From assembly GCF_024623785.1 (NCBI RefSeq), contig NZ_JANKBZ010000009.1:124001-188000 (forward strand): a stretch of DNA of 64,000 bases, read 5' to 3'. A program made the translations under genes and the position numbers. The notes below the pieces were generated by a model. That model saw nothing but the letters and a program-made list of their open reading frames with translations. It had not been told where the DNA came from and ran no database searches. The DNA is from Archangium lipolyticum. Its GTDB lineage: Bacteria > Myxococcota > Myxococcia > Myxococcales > Myxococcaceae. Shown one piece after another: positions 40,476-49,817 of this stretch (position 1 is the first letter of the stretch; each line of letters starts with the position of its first letter).

Positions 40476-42488
40476 ATGTCCAGACGCCCGTTGGCCTTGT
40501 TGTCGGCTGTCCTGTTGTCCCAGGCGTGTAACCCGGTGACGGAGGAGTCGCCCGCGCCCGCCCCCGAGGCGGCCACTGCCGTCGAGCAGCCCCTGGCGGT
40601 CGCGGGCTTCGCCGAGCTGCACCACCACATGTTCGCCGAGGAGGCGTTCGGCGGTGGCTGGTTCCACGGCAGCCACACCGGCACGCTGGTGAGCTGTGAC
40701 GGTGGCGAGCCGGAGAGCGATCACGCCCGCGTGCGCATGGACCTGAGCAACCTGCTCAACGTGTGCCCCAACGCGGGAGGCGTGGACCTGTCCTCCACGC
40801 CGGTGTTGGCGCAGCTGTTCGGCATTGGCGGGGCGGTGGGCTCGGAGTTCATCGGGAAGATCGAGGGGACGGAGGGCGACACGGGCCTGCACCTCGGGCG
40901 CAAGCAGGTGCCCACCCAGTGGCCGCGCTGGGACACCATCGCCCACCAGCAGGCATGGGAAGGCTGGCTGAAGCAGGCGAAGGACGGTGGCCTGTCGCTG
41001 GTGACGGTGTCGCTGGTGAGCAACGGCTTCCTGTGCAGCGCGCTGCCCTACCAGAACCTCAATCGCCCCTGCGACGAGATGGCGGACATCGAGTTGCAGC
41101 TGCAGATGGCGCGTGACTTCGACGCGCGCACGGACTGGGCGGAGATCGCCCTGTCGCCCGCGCATGCCCGGCAGATCATCGGGGCGGGCAAGCTGGCGAT
41201 GGTGCTCTCCATCGAGACGAGCAAGCTGTTCGGCACCAAGGACTGGCGCGCGGAGCTCAACCGCTTCCACTCGCTGGGCGTGCGCTCCATCCAGCCGGTG
41301 CACCAGCTGGACAACCGCTTCGGTGGCGCGGCGCTGCACAACGCCATCTTCCAGGCCGCGCAGTTCCTGGAGAACTGCCACATCGACACGGACTGTGGCG
41401 TGACCGGCAATGGCTTCACGCTGGGCTTCGACGTGGACGCCAACTGCCGCAACGTGAAGGGCCTCACGGCCGATGGTCGCGCCCTGGTGCAGGAGATGAT
41501 GGCCAAGGGCATGCTCATCGACGTGGCGCACATGTCCGAGCGCAGCGTGCGGGACACCTTCGCGGTGTCCCAGGCCAACAGCTACTACCCGCTCTACGTC
41601 TCCCACGGCCACTTCCGCGAGGTGATGAACCCGAAGCTGGCGGAGAACGAGAAGACGACGCCGGCGTGGGTGGTGAAGCAGCTGCGGCAGACGGGCGGCA
41701 TGTTCGGCCTGCGCACGGCGCATGACGAGACACGGGCGTATACGCGCACGGCCGTGGCCAACAGCTGCCAGGGCTCGACGCGCTCGCTGGCCCAGGCGTA
41801 CGAGTTCGGCCGCCAGGGCCTGAAGGTGCCCATGGCGTTCGGCGCGGACCTCAACGGCTTCATCCAGCAGACGCGGCCGCGCTTCGGCTCGTACGGGGCG
41901 TGCTCGGCGGGCTTCAAGGCCGAGGCGGACGCGCAGGCCGCCCAGCAGCGCATCTCCGGTCCGGCGCGCCTGGGCACGGACTTCGACGTGTACGGCCTGG
42001 CGCACGTGGGCCTGCTGCCGGACGTGGTGCGTGACCTCAAGCAGCTGGGCGTCAACACCACGGGCCTGGAGAACTCGGCGGAGACGTTCATCCGCATGTG
42101 GGAGCGCGCGCAGTCCACGCGCACGGGCATGGCGGACGCCGCGGCGGACATCGACACCAGCGGCGTGGCGCCGTACGTGGAGAAGGCCACCCGCGAGGCG
42201 CAGTACCCCCAGGTGTGCGGCAAGGCCTACGCGCCCAACTCCAAGGTGCTCGGCGAGACGTGCCGCTTCAACGAGGAGTGCGTCAGCGCGAAGTGCACCT
42301 CGCTGGACTGCGGCAACATCACCGGTACCTGCATCTGCGACGGTGACAACGACTGCGCCACCAGCCAGTACTGCGGCTGGGGCCTCAACACCGGCATCTG
42401 CCAGAACAAGAAGGCGCGCGGTGCCCTCTGCTCGGAGAACCGCGAGTGCCTCTCGAACAACTGCCGCTGGACGTTCACCTGCGGCTGA
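40476..42488 (+). CDS. M19-dipeptidase-like lipoprotein with Cys-rich C-terminus
   Basis: A 670-residue exported protein. Start ATG 40476 with GGAGAAG upstream; the signal ends near LLSQAC (Cys18, imperfect lipobox). The catalytic barrel has metal-ligand candidates His49/His51 (FAELHHHMFAEEAFGGG), the bridging Glu in LSIETSKLFG, and His in VAHMSERS and YVSHGHFREVMNP. Classical membrane dipeptidases start HxD; here it is HxH, so the true substrate may differ. The last ~75 residues hold about ten Cys in repeated CRFNEECVSAKC, CDGDNDC and CSENRECLSNNC units, a small disulfide module likely for surface attachment. Confidence 0.78.
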   Translation: MSRRPLALLSAVLLSQACNPVTEESPAPAPEAATAVEQPLAVAGFAELHHHMFAEEAFGGGWFHGSHTGTLVSCDGGEPESDHARVRMDLSNLLNVCPNAGGVDLSSTPVLAQLFGIGGAVGSEFIGKIEGTEGDTGLHLGRKQVPTQWPRWDTIAHQQAWEGWLKQAKDGGLSLVTVSLVSNGFLCSALPYQNLNRPCDEMADIELQLQMARDFDARTDWAEIALSPAHARQIIGAGKLAMVLSIETSKLFGTKDWRAELNRFHSLGVRSIQPVHQLDNRFGGAALHNAIFQAAQFLENCHIDTDCGVTGNGFTLGFDVDANCRNVKGLTADGRALVQEMMAKGMLIDVAHMSERSVRDTFAVSQANSYYPLYVSHGHFREVMNPKLAENEKTTPAWVVKQLRQTGGMFGLRTAHDETRAYTRTAVANSCQGSTRSLAQAYEFGRQGLKVPMAFGADLNGFIQQTRPRFGSYGACSAGFKAEADAQAAQQRISGPARLGTDFDVYGLAHVGLLPDVVRDLKQLGVNTTGLENSAETFIRMWERAQSTRTGMADAAADIDTSGVAPYVEKATREAQYPQVCGKAYAPNSKVLGETCRFNEECVSAKCTSLDCGNITGTCICDGDNDCATSQYCGWGLNTGICQNKKARGALCSENRECLSNNCRWTFTCG

Positions 42489-42514
42489 GCCCCTGAGTCA
42501 CTGAGCCGTCGAGC

Positions 42515-42550
42515 GGGGGAGGTTCCAGGCACCGTGCCGGGACCTCCCCC
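42515..42550. terminator. Bidirectional terminator hairpin
   Basis: GGGGGAGGTTCCAGGCA (from 42515) pairs with TGCCGGGACCTCCCCC (to 42550), with a tight loop and one mismatch or bulge. It lies between the convergent ends of the M19-like gene (42488) and the GH15 gene (42556). Confidence 0.75.
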
Positions 42551-42555
42551 GTGTC

Positions 42556-44748
42556 TCATTCGCGGCAGACCCGGGCGTAGCGGCAGGCCACCACCGAGGG
42601 TTGTTCCACCGGGTAGCCGGCCTGGATGGACCAGGCCAGGCGCACGAACTGGGCATGCGACCAGACGAGGGGCGTGGCGGAGAACGTCCCCTCGCCGGGA
42701 ACGAAGCCGGGCTCTCCGGACGGAGGACGGCCATCCCATACCTGCTCGGGCAGCATGTACCCGTCGTTGCCCGAGCGGGCCATCGCGGCGAGGAAGCCGT
42801 CCGCGGGCTGTCCCACGAGGAGCGCGTACTCGCCCCGCTCGCCCGCGAAGATGGGCCAGGCCCTCCCGAGCGTCAGCCCGGTGTCGGGCTCGCTGATGTC
42901 CCACGGGGCGCCCTCGCGCGTCTCGCCATACCCGTCGAAGTCGTACCGGCGCCAGAAGGGACCGTTGGGCGTCTCCACCCGCAGCTGCGCGTCCACCACG
43001 GGCAGCGTTCGCACGATGGCCGGGTCATCCGCCGGCTTCACGCCCAGCCGCACCAGCTCGAGGAAGCTCGGGTCCACCACCCGGCGCTGGTCCACGGCGG
43101 ACGGGCCTCCATCTCCCACGCTGTAGGTCGTTCCCGCGTTGGGATTCCCGTCCTTCGTCAGCCGCAGGTAGTACGGGTGCTGCGCCAGCGGCCCGTTGGC
43201 CGTCACCGTCCAGCCCTCCACCTGACGCTGCCAGGCGTCCGCGGTCGCCTCGTAGCGCTCGGCGGAGGCGGTGTCTCCGTTGCGGCGCGCGAGGTCCGCG
43301 GCGCAGATGAGCCCCGCCACCTCCGCGGCGATCGTCCCAGGTGAATAGCCCCCCTGGTTCTCCCAGCGCTCCTGCGGCGTGATGGGGCCGTTGGCCACCA
43401 GGAAGTCCGCCGCCTTGCGGATGTGCTCGGTGTACGTCCGCGCATCGGCCCGGCCGAGCTGCCAGGCCAGGACGATGGGGAGGGCGACTTCGTCGAGCTG
43501 GAGGCTGGTCCAGCGCGGGGTTCCATCCACCTCGGCGTTCTGCGGGAAGGAGCCGTCCGGCTTCTGCTGCACCTGGAAGAGGTGGTCGAGCGAGCGCTCC
43601 GCTCCTGCCCGGTCTCCGGCGGCCAGCAGCGCGGTGGCGACCTGATACAGGTCGCGCGACCACACGAGGTGGTAGGGCCCGGACGGGTTCTCCAGCTTCC
43701 GGGTGCCCCACACCCACGGCATGCTGGGCGAGGCGATGTAGGCGCCCCGGTAGGTCTTGTCCTCGGAGGCCGCCATCACCATCACCGACACGTCATAGGT
43801 GGTGCGCCAGGCCTGGGCGCTGGCCGGCGCGGGAGACAGCGAGTCCAGGTAGGCGTGCCAGCCGGCGGCGTACCGCTGGGCGAGCTCCTGGAAGCCCGTC
43901 TCCAGCGAGCCTCGTGCCGTCCGCTGGGCCTCGCGCGCCGTGGGGCCGAAGCCGAGCGCGAGCGTCACCTGCTGGCGGGAGCGCCCGTCCACCGCCAGCC
44001 GGGCCGTCTGCACCACGTTGCCCTCGGACGCCGAGCCGTAGCTCCAGCTCAGCGTGTAGTCCTCCCGGAGGTCGGTCCAGCCATCGCTCACGCCCAGGAA
44101 GCCGCTCGAGGTCCGCGTGAAGGCGGGCCGGGCCATCAGGGCGCTCGCGGCCTTCGCGTCGGTGGCGAGCAGCACGCCGTCATGGCTCGTGCCCGAGTCG
44201 TCCATGCCATCGTTGGACAGTGACGGGTCATACACCACGTAGAGCGCATACGGCTCACCGGAGAGGGACTCGAAGCGCACGTCGACGAGCAGCGCATCCC
44301 TGCCCGGGTCCGTCACGTACGTCTTGGTGAGACGGTAGCGGCCGGAGCGGGCGGTGTTCACCTGGCGGTAGGTGAGGCTGCGCGGCTCCACCAGCTCGAC
44401 ACGGTGCTCGGTGGCGTCCTGCTCCGACTCGGCGAAGGTGCGGCCATCGGAGACCACGAAGCGCAGGTCCCTCACGCTCGGAGTGCCGAGCGTGGGGTAG
44501 TAGACCTCCGTCAGCTCTCCGCTGGCGCCGAGCGTGTACCAGACGTGACTCGACTCCCCGTGCGCGGTGCCGAACCCCACCTTGTTCGCGGGCGTCCAGA
44601 TGGCGAGCGAGCCAGGGCGGCCGGGCGCCGGAGGCCCCGCGCAGCCGGACAGCAGCAGCAGACCCGTTACGAGCGCCAGCCAGCCATGCGGCCGGAGGAT
44701 GGGTTGCCTGGCGCTCGGATGATTGTCCCCTGCGTGAATGAAAGACAT
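42556..44748 (-). CDS. GH15 glucoamylase-type lipoprotein
   Basis: A 730-residue exported enzyme with lipobox LLLLSGC (Cys36). Start ATG 44748, AGGAA about 8 bases upstream. The N-terminal super-beta-sandwich (~45-320) and C-terminal (alpha/alpha)6 barrel match bacterial GH15: PSMPWVWGTRKLENPSGPYHLVWSRDLYQ, DGSFPQNAEVDGTPRWTSLQLDE and RWENQGGYSPGTIAAE, which carries the general acid. The region WSHAQFVRLAWS near the end has Gln where I expected the base Glu; my alignment there is uncertain. Such enzymes release glucose from starch, glycogen or dextran ends. Outer-membrane anchored by inference. Confidence 0.87.
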   Translation of the reverse strand: MSFIHAGDNHPSARQPILRPHGWLALVTGLLLLSGCAGPPAPGRPGSLAIWTPANKVGFGTAHGESSHVWYTLGASGELTEVYYPTLGTPSVRDLRFVVSDGRTFAESEQDATEHRVELVEPRSLTYRQVNTARSGRYRLTKTYVTDPGRDALLVDVRFESLSGEPYALYVVYDPSLSNDGMDDSGTSHDGVLLATDAKAASALMARPAFTRTSSGFLGVSDGWTDLREDYTLSWSYGSASEGNVVQTARLAVDGRSRQQVTLALGFGPTAREAQRTARGSLETGFQELAQRYAAGWHAYLDSLSPAPASAQAWRTTYDVSVMVMAASEDKTYRGAYIASPSMPWVWGTRKLENPSGPYHLVWSRDLYQVATALLAAGDRAGAERSLDHLFQVQQKPDGSFPQNAEVDGTPRWTSLQLDEVALPIVLAWQLGRADARTYTEHIRKAADFLVANGPITPQERWENQGGYSPGTIAAEVAGLICAADLARRNGDTASAERYEATADAWQRQVEGWTVTANGPLAQHPYYLRLTKDGNPNAGTTYSVGDGGPSAVDQRRVVDPSFLELVRLGVKPADDPAIVRTLPVVDAQLRVETPNGPFWRRYDFDGYGETREGAPWDISEPDTGLTLGRAWPIFAGERGEYALLVGQPADGFLAAMARSGNDGYMLPEQVWDGRPPSGEPGFVPGEGTFSATPLVWSHAQFVRLAWSIQAGYPVEQPSVVACRYARVCRE

Positions 44749-44850
44749 ACGGGGTTCCTCGCCTTTGGACTCCGACAAGGGAGTACACGGGCGGGGGAAC
44801 GCGCAACGGGCCCTTTGGGAGGGCCGTCAGTCATTGAATGGTACGGATGT

Positions 44851-46125
44851 CTACTTCACGCCGCGCGTGGAGTCCGAGGTGGGCGGAGACTCCTGGGCGG
44901 GGTGGGCATCCAACTCCTCGCGATCGAGCGAGGCGGGGAGGAGCGCGTTGGCCAGGATGCCCACGAGCGCGGCCAGGGCCATGCCGTGCAGCTCCAGGTG
45001 GACCCCGCCGAACGTGAGCGGCACCTTGGCGCCACCCAGGCCGAGCACGAGGATGAGGCTGACCACGATGAGGTTGCGGCTGTGGGCGAAGTCGATGCGC
45101 GCCTCGGAGAGGGTGCGGATGCCGACGGAGGCGATCATCCCGAAGAGCAGGATGCTCACGCCGCCGAGCACGCCGGCCGGGAGGCTCTGGAACACGGCGG
45201 CCAGCTTGGGCGAGAGGCCGAAGAGCATGGCGAAGCCGGCGGCGATGCGCAGCACGGCGGGGTCGTAGACGCGGGTGACGGCGAGCACGCCGGTGTTCTC
45301 CGCGTACGTGGTGGCGGCGGGGCCTCCGAGCGCGGCGGAGACCATGTTGGCGATGCCATCGGCGAAGAGGGTGCGCGGCAGGCCGGGGCGCTCGAGGAAG
45401 TTCTTCCCCACCACGCGGCCGTTCACGATGACGTCGCCGATGTGCTCGATGAAGGTGACCACGGCCACCGGGGCGAGCACGAAGATGGCCGTCCACGAGA
45501 AGGCCGGGGCGTGGAAGGCAGGCAGGCCCACCCAGGCGGCATCCCGGATGGCATCGAGCTTCGCGGGCTCCACCGCGCCGAGCACCAGCGACGTCACGTA
45601 GCCGGCGATGACGGCGATGAGGATGGGAATCATCTTGAAGAGACCCCGGGCGAAGACGCTGGTGATGATGGCGGCCAGCAGCGTGACGAGCGCCAGCCCC
45701 CAGTGACTCTGGGCCTGGTTGACGGCGACGTTGGCGAGGCCGAGCCCGATGACGATGATGACGGGGCCGGTGACGATGGGCGGGAAGATCTGCTGGATGC
45801 GCTGTATGCCGACGGCCTTCACCAGGGCGGAGAAGACGATGTACATGGCGCCGGCGGCGAGGAGCCCGCCACCGACGGCGGCGGGGCCCTCGGCCTTGAG
45901 CACGGCGATGATGGGGGCGATGAAGGCGAAGCTGCTGCCCAGGAAGATGGGCACGCCGAGCCCGGTGAGCACGTGGAAGAGGAGGGTGGCGAGCCCGGCG
46001 CCGAAGAGGGCGACGCTGGGGTTGAGGCCGGTGAGGAGCGGCACCAGCACGGTGGCGCCGAACATGGCGATGGTGTGCTGGAGGCCCAGCACGACCTTCT
46101 TCTGGAGCGGGAGGGGCGGCTGCAT
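44851..46125 (-). CDS. NCS2-family uracil/xanthine permease
   Basis: A 424-residue inner-membrane transporter with about 14 hydrophobic segments. NCS2 features: [16 protein letters not shown] at the start, [24 protein letters not shown] with the substrate-binding Glu, and [19 protein letters not shown]. The combination with FAENxGV suggests the uracil (UraA) branch more than the xanthine/urate branch, but the call between them is tentative. It is proton-coupled in characterised members. The neighbouring upstream genes on the same strand encode a molybdenum hydroxylase, so a purine-type substrate is also possible. Confidence 0.9.
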   Translation of the reverse strand: MQPPLPLQKKVVLGLQHTIAMFGATVLVPLLTGLNPSVALFGAGLATLLFHVLTGLGVPIFLGSSFAFIAPIIAVLKAEGPAAVGGGLLAAGAMYIVFSALVKAVGIQRIQQIFPPIVTGPVIIVIGLGLANVAVNQAQSHWGLALVTLLAAIITSVFARGLFKMIPILIAVIAGYVTSLVLGAVEPAKLDAIRDAAWVGLPAFHAPAFSWTAIFVLAPVAVVTFIEHIGDVIVNGRVVGKNFLERPGLPRTLFADGIANMVSAALGGPAATTYAENTGVLAVTRVYDPAVLRIAAGFAMLFGLSPKLAAVFQSLPAGVLGGVSILLFGMIASVGIRTLSEARIDFAHSRNLIVVSLILVLGLGGAKVPLTFGGVHLELHGMALAALVGILANALLPASLDREELDAHPAQESPPTSDSTRGVK

Positions 46126-46257
46126 GGTGCGCGCTTACTCCACCGGTGACCTTGCCGGGTACTGACTTCTTGTTCGGGTGGGAGCGGGCGGTCGGAGGTG
46201 GAGAAGACGCTCGCGGCCATCCGCGAGCTGGCGTGAGCCACCGCCCCCATTCCGGCC
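46126..46257 (+). other. Intergenic segment with a possible gene remnant
   Basis: Between the permease start and the hydroxylase stop, the plus strand holds a short coding-like tail (about SEVEKTLAAIRELA, then TGA at 46234-46236). It has normal high-GC codon use but no start or upstream body. It may be the end of a deleted gene. Weak evidence. Confidence 0.2.
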
Positions 46258-48423
46258 TCACCCCAGCCGCAGGGGCAGGCTCCGCAGGCGCTTCCCGGTG
46301 AGGGTGAAGACGGCATTGGCCACGGCGGCCGCCACGGGTCCCATCGGCGGCTCGCCCATGCCGTGCGGCGTGTCGCCTTCGCCCACCAGCACCGTCTCGA
46401 CGTCCGGGGCGTCCGCCATCGTCAGCAGCGGGTAGTCGTGGAAGTTCTCCGCCTCCACCTGCCCCTGCTTCACGGTGATCCGCTCGGACAGGGTGGAGCT
46501 CAACCCCATCATCACCGCGCCCTCCACCTGGGCCATGGCTCCGTCCGGGTTGATGACCAGGCCGCAGTCCACGGCGCTCGTGAAGCGGTGCACACGCACC
46601 CGGCCGCCCTCGACGGAGACCTCGGCCACCTGGGCCACCAGGGTCTTCACGTCCATGGAGCACGCGATGCCTCGGGCGCGGCCCTCGGGCGCGGCCGTTC
46701 CCCAGCCCGCGCGCGAGGCCGCCGCCTCCAGCACCTTGCGCCAGCGGCGGCCCAGCTCGTCTTCCGGCAGGTGCTTCAACCGGAAGGCCAGCGGATCCTC
46801 CCCGGCCGCGTGGGCCAGCTCGTCCATGAAGCTCTCCAGCGCGAACGTGTTGGCCAGTAGGCCCAGGCCGCGCCAGGTGCCGGTGGGCACGGGCAGCTTC
46901 ACGCGCTGGGCCCGCGCCTGACGGTGGGCCACGGCGTAACGGATGGAGCCTCCCCGCCAGGCGCCGAGATCCGCCCCCAGCACCGCGGCCGCGACCTCCG
47001 GTATCAGCGAGAAGATGACGTCGCCGCTGGCCTGCTGGTGCTCGAACGCCAGCACCCGGCCGGACTCGTCCAGCGAGGCCCTCAGCTGGTGGTGCGTGGG
47101 CGGACGGAAGAATCCCTGGCGGAACTCCTCGGTGCGGTTCCACCCCACGTGCACCGGCCGGCCCGTGGCCCGCGAGAGCCTCGCGGCCTCGATGGCGGGC
47201 CGCGCGTCCAGGCGCCGTCCGAAGCCTCCTCCCAGGTAGGTGGGGAGGAGCTCGACGCTCTCCTCCTCGCGGTCCAGTGCCTTGGCCACCTGCTTGCGGA
47301 TGCTCCCGGGCACCTGGGTGGCCATCCACACCCGCACCCGCTCCGGCTTCACCTCCACCAGCGCGGCCTGCGGCTCCAGGTGCGCGTGCGCCGCGATGGG
47401 CGTGCGGTACTCGGCGCTCAGGGGCTTGCCCCGTCCCAGGTGCGCCGGTGCGTCGCCCTCGTCCTGGACGATTACCCCCTCGCCCTCCTTCACGGTCGTC
47501 AGCGCCTCGATGTCCGCCTGCTGGAGGGACTCGCCCTCGGACCACTCCAGCTCCAGGTGGGCCAGGGCGGCATAGGCCTGCGCGCGGGACTCGGCGGCCA
47601 CCGCGGCGAAGTCACCTTCCACCACCACCGCCACCACGCCCGGCTGCTGGGGCGCCTGGCCCTCGCGGGCACTGCGCAGCGTGCTCCCGAGTCTCGGCGG
47701 CCGGGCCACGGCGCCGTACAACATGCCGGGCAATCGCTGGTCATACGCGTACACCGGCTGGCCGGTGAGCTTGGCCTCCATGTCCACGCGCGGCATCGAC
47801 TGGCCGATGAGCTGGAAGTCCTTCGCGGGCTTGAGGGCCGGAGCCTGCTCGGGCACCTCCCACGTGCCCGTGTGCTTCGCCACCACCTCGCCGTAGCGCA
47901 GCTTCCGCTCGGGCTGGTCTCGCACGCTGAACGTCCCGGCCGCCGCCACGAGCGACGCGGCCGGCACGCTCAACTGGCGGGCAGCCTCGGCGCGCAGCAT
48001 CTCCCGGAGGGTGGCGGCCACCTCGCGCAGCGGGGTGAACAGGCCGACCACGGTCTGGCTGCCCGAGGTGCCTTGCGAATCCACCGGCCCACGGGAGGTG
48101 CTGGCGTGCACCACCTCCAACTGCTCCCAGGGGACCTCCAGCTCCTCGGCGGCGATCTGCGCCAGCGCGGTGTGGACGCCCTGGCCCATCTCCACCTTGG
48201 GCAGGTGCAGACGCACGCGGTCATCCGGGAAGAGCTCGAACCAGACGGTGGGATCCAGCTTGCCTTTCGGGGTGGGCATGTCGCCCTTGTCGAACCACTC
48301 CGCCACTCCCAGGCGCAGGGCGGGCAGACCCAGGGCCACGGCTCCGGTACCGCCTACGCCCAGGCCGAGCAGGAACTGCCGGCGCGTGGGACGCCAGCCC
48401 TTCTTCGGGAGCGAGTCGCTCAT
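46258..48423 (-). CDS. Molybdenum hydroxylase large subunit (isoquinoline 1-oxidoreductase beta-like)
   Basis: A 721-residue periplasmic molybdopterin enzyme subunit. The Tat signal RRQFLLGLGVGG (from residue 14) directs folded export. Family segments: KVEMGQGVHTALAQIAAEEL, GTSGSQTVV, LTGQPVYAYDQRLPGMLYGAV, LPTYLGGGFGRRLD and VPTGTWRGLG, ending with the active-site Glu region HGMGEPPMGPVAAAVANA. This is the single-polypeptide IorB/aldehyde-oxidase type. Its ATG overlaps the stop of the 2Fe-2S subunit gene (ATGA). Electrons go to the small subunit and then probably to a cytochrome. Substrate (aldehyde, purine or N-heterocycle) is unknown. Confidence 0.9.
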   Translation of the reverse strand: MSDSLPKKGWRPTRRQFLLGLGVGGTGAVALGLPALRLGVAEWFDKGDMPTPKGKLDPTVWFELFPDDRVRLHLPKVEMGQGVHTALAQIAAEELEVPWEQLEVVHASTSRGPVDSQGTSGSQTVVGLFTPLREVAATLREMLRAEAARQLSVPAASLVAAAGTFSVRDQPERKLRYGEVVAKHTGTWEVPEQAPALKPAKDFQLIGQSMPRVDMEAKLTGQPVYAYDQRLPGMLYGAVARPPRLGSTLRSAREGQAPQQPGVVAVVVEGDFAAVAAESRAQAYAALAHLELEWSEGESLQQADIEALTTVKEGEGVIVQDEGDAPAHLGRGKPLSAEYRTPIAAHAHLEPQAALVEVKPERVRVWMATQVPGSIRKQVAKALDREEESVELLPTYLGGGFGRRLDARPAIEAARLSRATGRPVHVGWNRTEEFRQGFFRPPTHHQLRASLDESGRVLAFEHQQASGDVIFSLIPEVAAAVLGADLGAWRGGSIRYAVAHRQARAQRVKLPVPTGTWRGLGLLANTFALESFMDELAHAAGEDPLAFRLKHLPEDELGRRWRKVLEAAASRAGWGTAAPEGRARGIACSMDVKTLVAQVAEVSVEGGRVRVHRFTSAVDCGLVINPDGAMAQVEGAVMMGLSSTLSERITVKQGQVEAENFHDYPLLTMADAPDVETVLVGEGDTPHGMGEPPMGPVAAAVANAVFTLTGKRLRSLPLRLG

Positions 48424-48908
48424 GGCTCCGTCTCCTCGGCCAGCTGGCTCGCCGCCGCGAGCACGGCCTTCTTGATGCGGGGGTAGGTGCCGCAGCGGCA
48501 GTAGTTGTGGCTCATGGCCTCCACCACCTGCTCGGGCGAGGGGCTCGGGTTCTTCTCCAGGAGGGCGGCGGCGGTCATCATCTGACCGCTCATGCACCAG
48601 CCGCACTGGGGGGCCTGGACCTGGAGGAAGGCCCGCTGCACGGGGTGCAGCCGCGGCTTGCCATCGGGGCCCGGGCGGGACAGGCCCTCCACGGTGCGGA
48701 TGCGCTTGCCGGCCAGCAGGGAGATGGGCGAGATGCACGCGCGGGTGGCGACGCCATCCACGTGGACCGTGCAGGCGCCGCAGATGCCGGCACCGCAGCT
48801 GAAGCGGGTGCCCACGAGGCCCAGCTCGTCCCGAAGCACCCACAGCAGTACGCGGTGGGGGTTCTCGTCGGAGACCTCGTGTTCCTTGCCGTTGATGTCG
48901 AGCTTCAT
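48420..48908 (-). CDS. Molybdenum hydroxylase 2Fe-2S subunit (IorA-like)
   Basis: A 162-residue iron-sulfur subunit. The N-terminal plant-ferredoxin cluster uses Cys38, 43, 46 and 58 (SCGAGICGACTVH...RACIS). The C-terminal all-helical cluster uses CGWCMSGQ and NYCRCGTYPRI. No own signal peptide: it is probably exported bound to the Tat-signal large subunit. ATG 48908 has GGGGAG 5 bases upstream. The stop overlaps the large-subunit start, so both are made together. Confidence 0.93.
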   Translation of the reverse strand: MKLDINGKEHEVSDENPHRVLLWVLRDELGLVGTRFSCGAGICGACTVHVDGVATRACISPISLLAGKRIRTVEGLSRPGPDGKPRLHPVQRAFLQVQAPQCGWCMSGQMMTAAALLEKNPSPSPEQVVEAMSHNYCRCGTYPRIKKAVLAAASQLAEETEP

Positions 48909-49150
48909 GGGGGCTCCCCGTCCTTCCAGCGGAGGTCCGCAGTCTGCGGAGGGTCGCCCGAAATATCCAGGAACGGTTGTGCTGGCCTGCCTGCCTGGCG
49001 TCCAGCTCAAAGGGGCCGAATGGAAGAGGAGGGTTACCGGCCCAGCAGCTTGACGGACGCACTCGCATTTCCTTGTGGTCCTGGGTGCGGCTGTCAGGCC
49101 ATACAGCATCTGGGGAGGTGTGCCGAGGTGAGTGCCGCGAGGAGAGTGAC

Positions 49151-49750
49151 ATGACGCGCTACTTCAGGCTCACCGACGACATGACCAGCTCGGGGCGCTG
49201 GGAGTTGGGCACTCCCGTCAACGACCAAGGCCAGGAATGTGGGTCGCGGCTGTTCATGGCGGGAGAACCGGCTCATGTTGACGGCCTGCTTCGGGTTCCC
49301 GTCGATCATCCGGGCGAAGTGCTCGACTTCTCCCTCGCGGATGCTGGGGGATTCCCCGTCGTCACCAAGAGAGTGGCGAATGTCTTGTCCGAAATGGCTC
49401 CGGGGGATGTTCAGATCTTCCCCGTGGAGGTGGGCTCACAGCGCGAGCCGTACTTCCTGGTCAATGTCGTGCGGACTGTGAAGTGCATCGATGACGAGGC
49501 CTCCGAAGAGGTGCAGTACTGGAAGCTGGAGGATGGGGAGCCGGACAGAATCGGGGAGTACCGTGTCGTCGCCGGGATGCGCATCGACCCCTCCAAAGCA
49601 GGTGACGCCAGGGTGTTTCGCCCCTGGGGGTGGAAAGTCGTCCTCGTCGTATCCGAAGAGATCAAAGAGGCCCTCGAGCGCACAGGCGCAACGGGTATGG
49701 AGTTCACGGAGGTATTTGAAACTCGTCCTCGAAAACTGATGAGCCCGTAA
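49151..49750 (+). CDS. Imm11 (DUF1629)-family immunity protein, orphan
   Basis: A 199-residue cytoplasmic protein. ATG 49151 follows GGAG at 6 bases. Its pattern fits the myxobacterial Imm11/DUF1629 group: VVTKRVANVLSEMAPGDVQIFPVEV, YFLVNVVRTVKCIDDEASEEVQYW, MRIDPSKAGDARVFRPWGWKVVLVVSEEIKEALERTGATG. Family members neutralise polymorphic toxins such as AHH or other nucleases. No toxin gene is found on either side (240 bases of plain sequence upstream), so this is an orphan immunity gene. Codons are less GC-biased than in flanking genes, as expected for a mobile cassette. Confidence 0.8.
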   Translation: MTRYFRLTDDMTSSGRWELGTPVNDQGQECGSRLFMAGEPAHVDGLLRVPVDHPGEVLDFSLADAGGFPVVTKRVANVLSEMAPGDVQIFPVEVGSQREPYFLVNVVRTVKCIDDEASEEVQYWKLEDGEPDRIGEYRVVAGMRIDPSKAGDARVFRPWGWKVVLVVSEEIKEALERTGATGMEFTEVFETRPRKLMSP

Positions 49751-49817
49751 AGGATGTCGAGTGGTGCTGGACCTTCTTGGTCCTCCAACGTGGCTGGGTG
49801 GTTCGGTTGGAATACGC

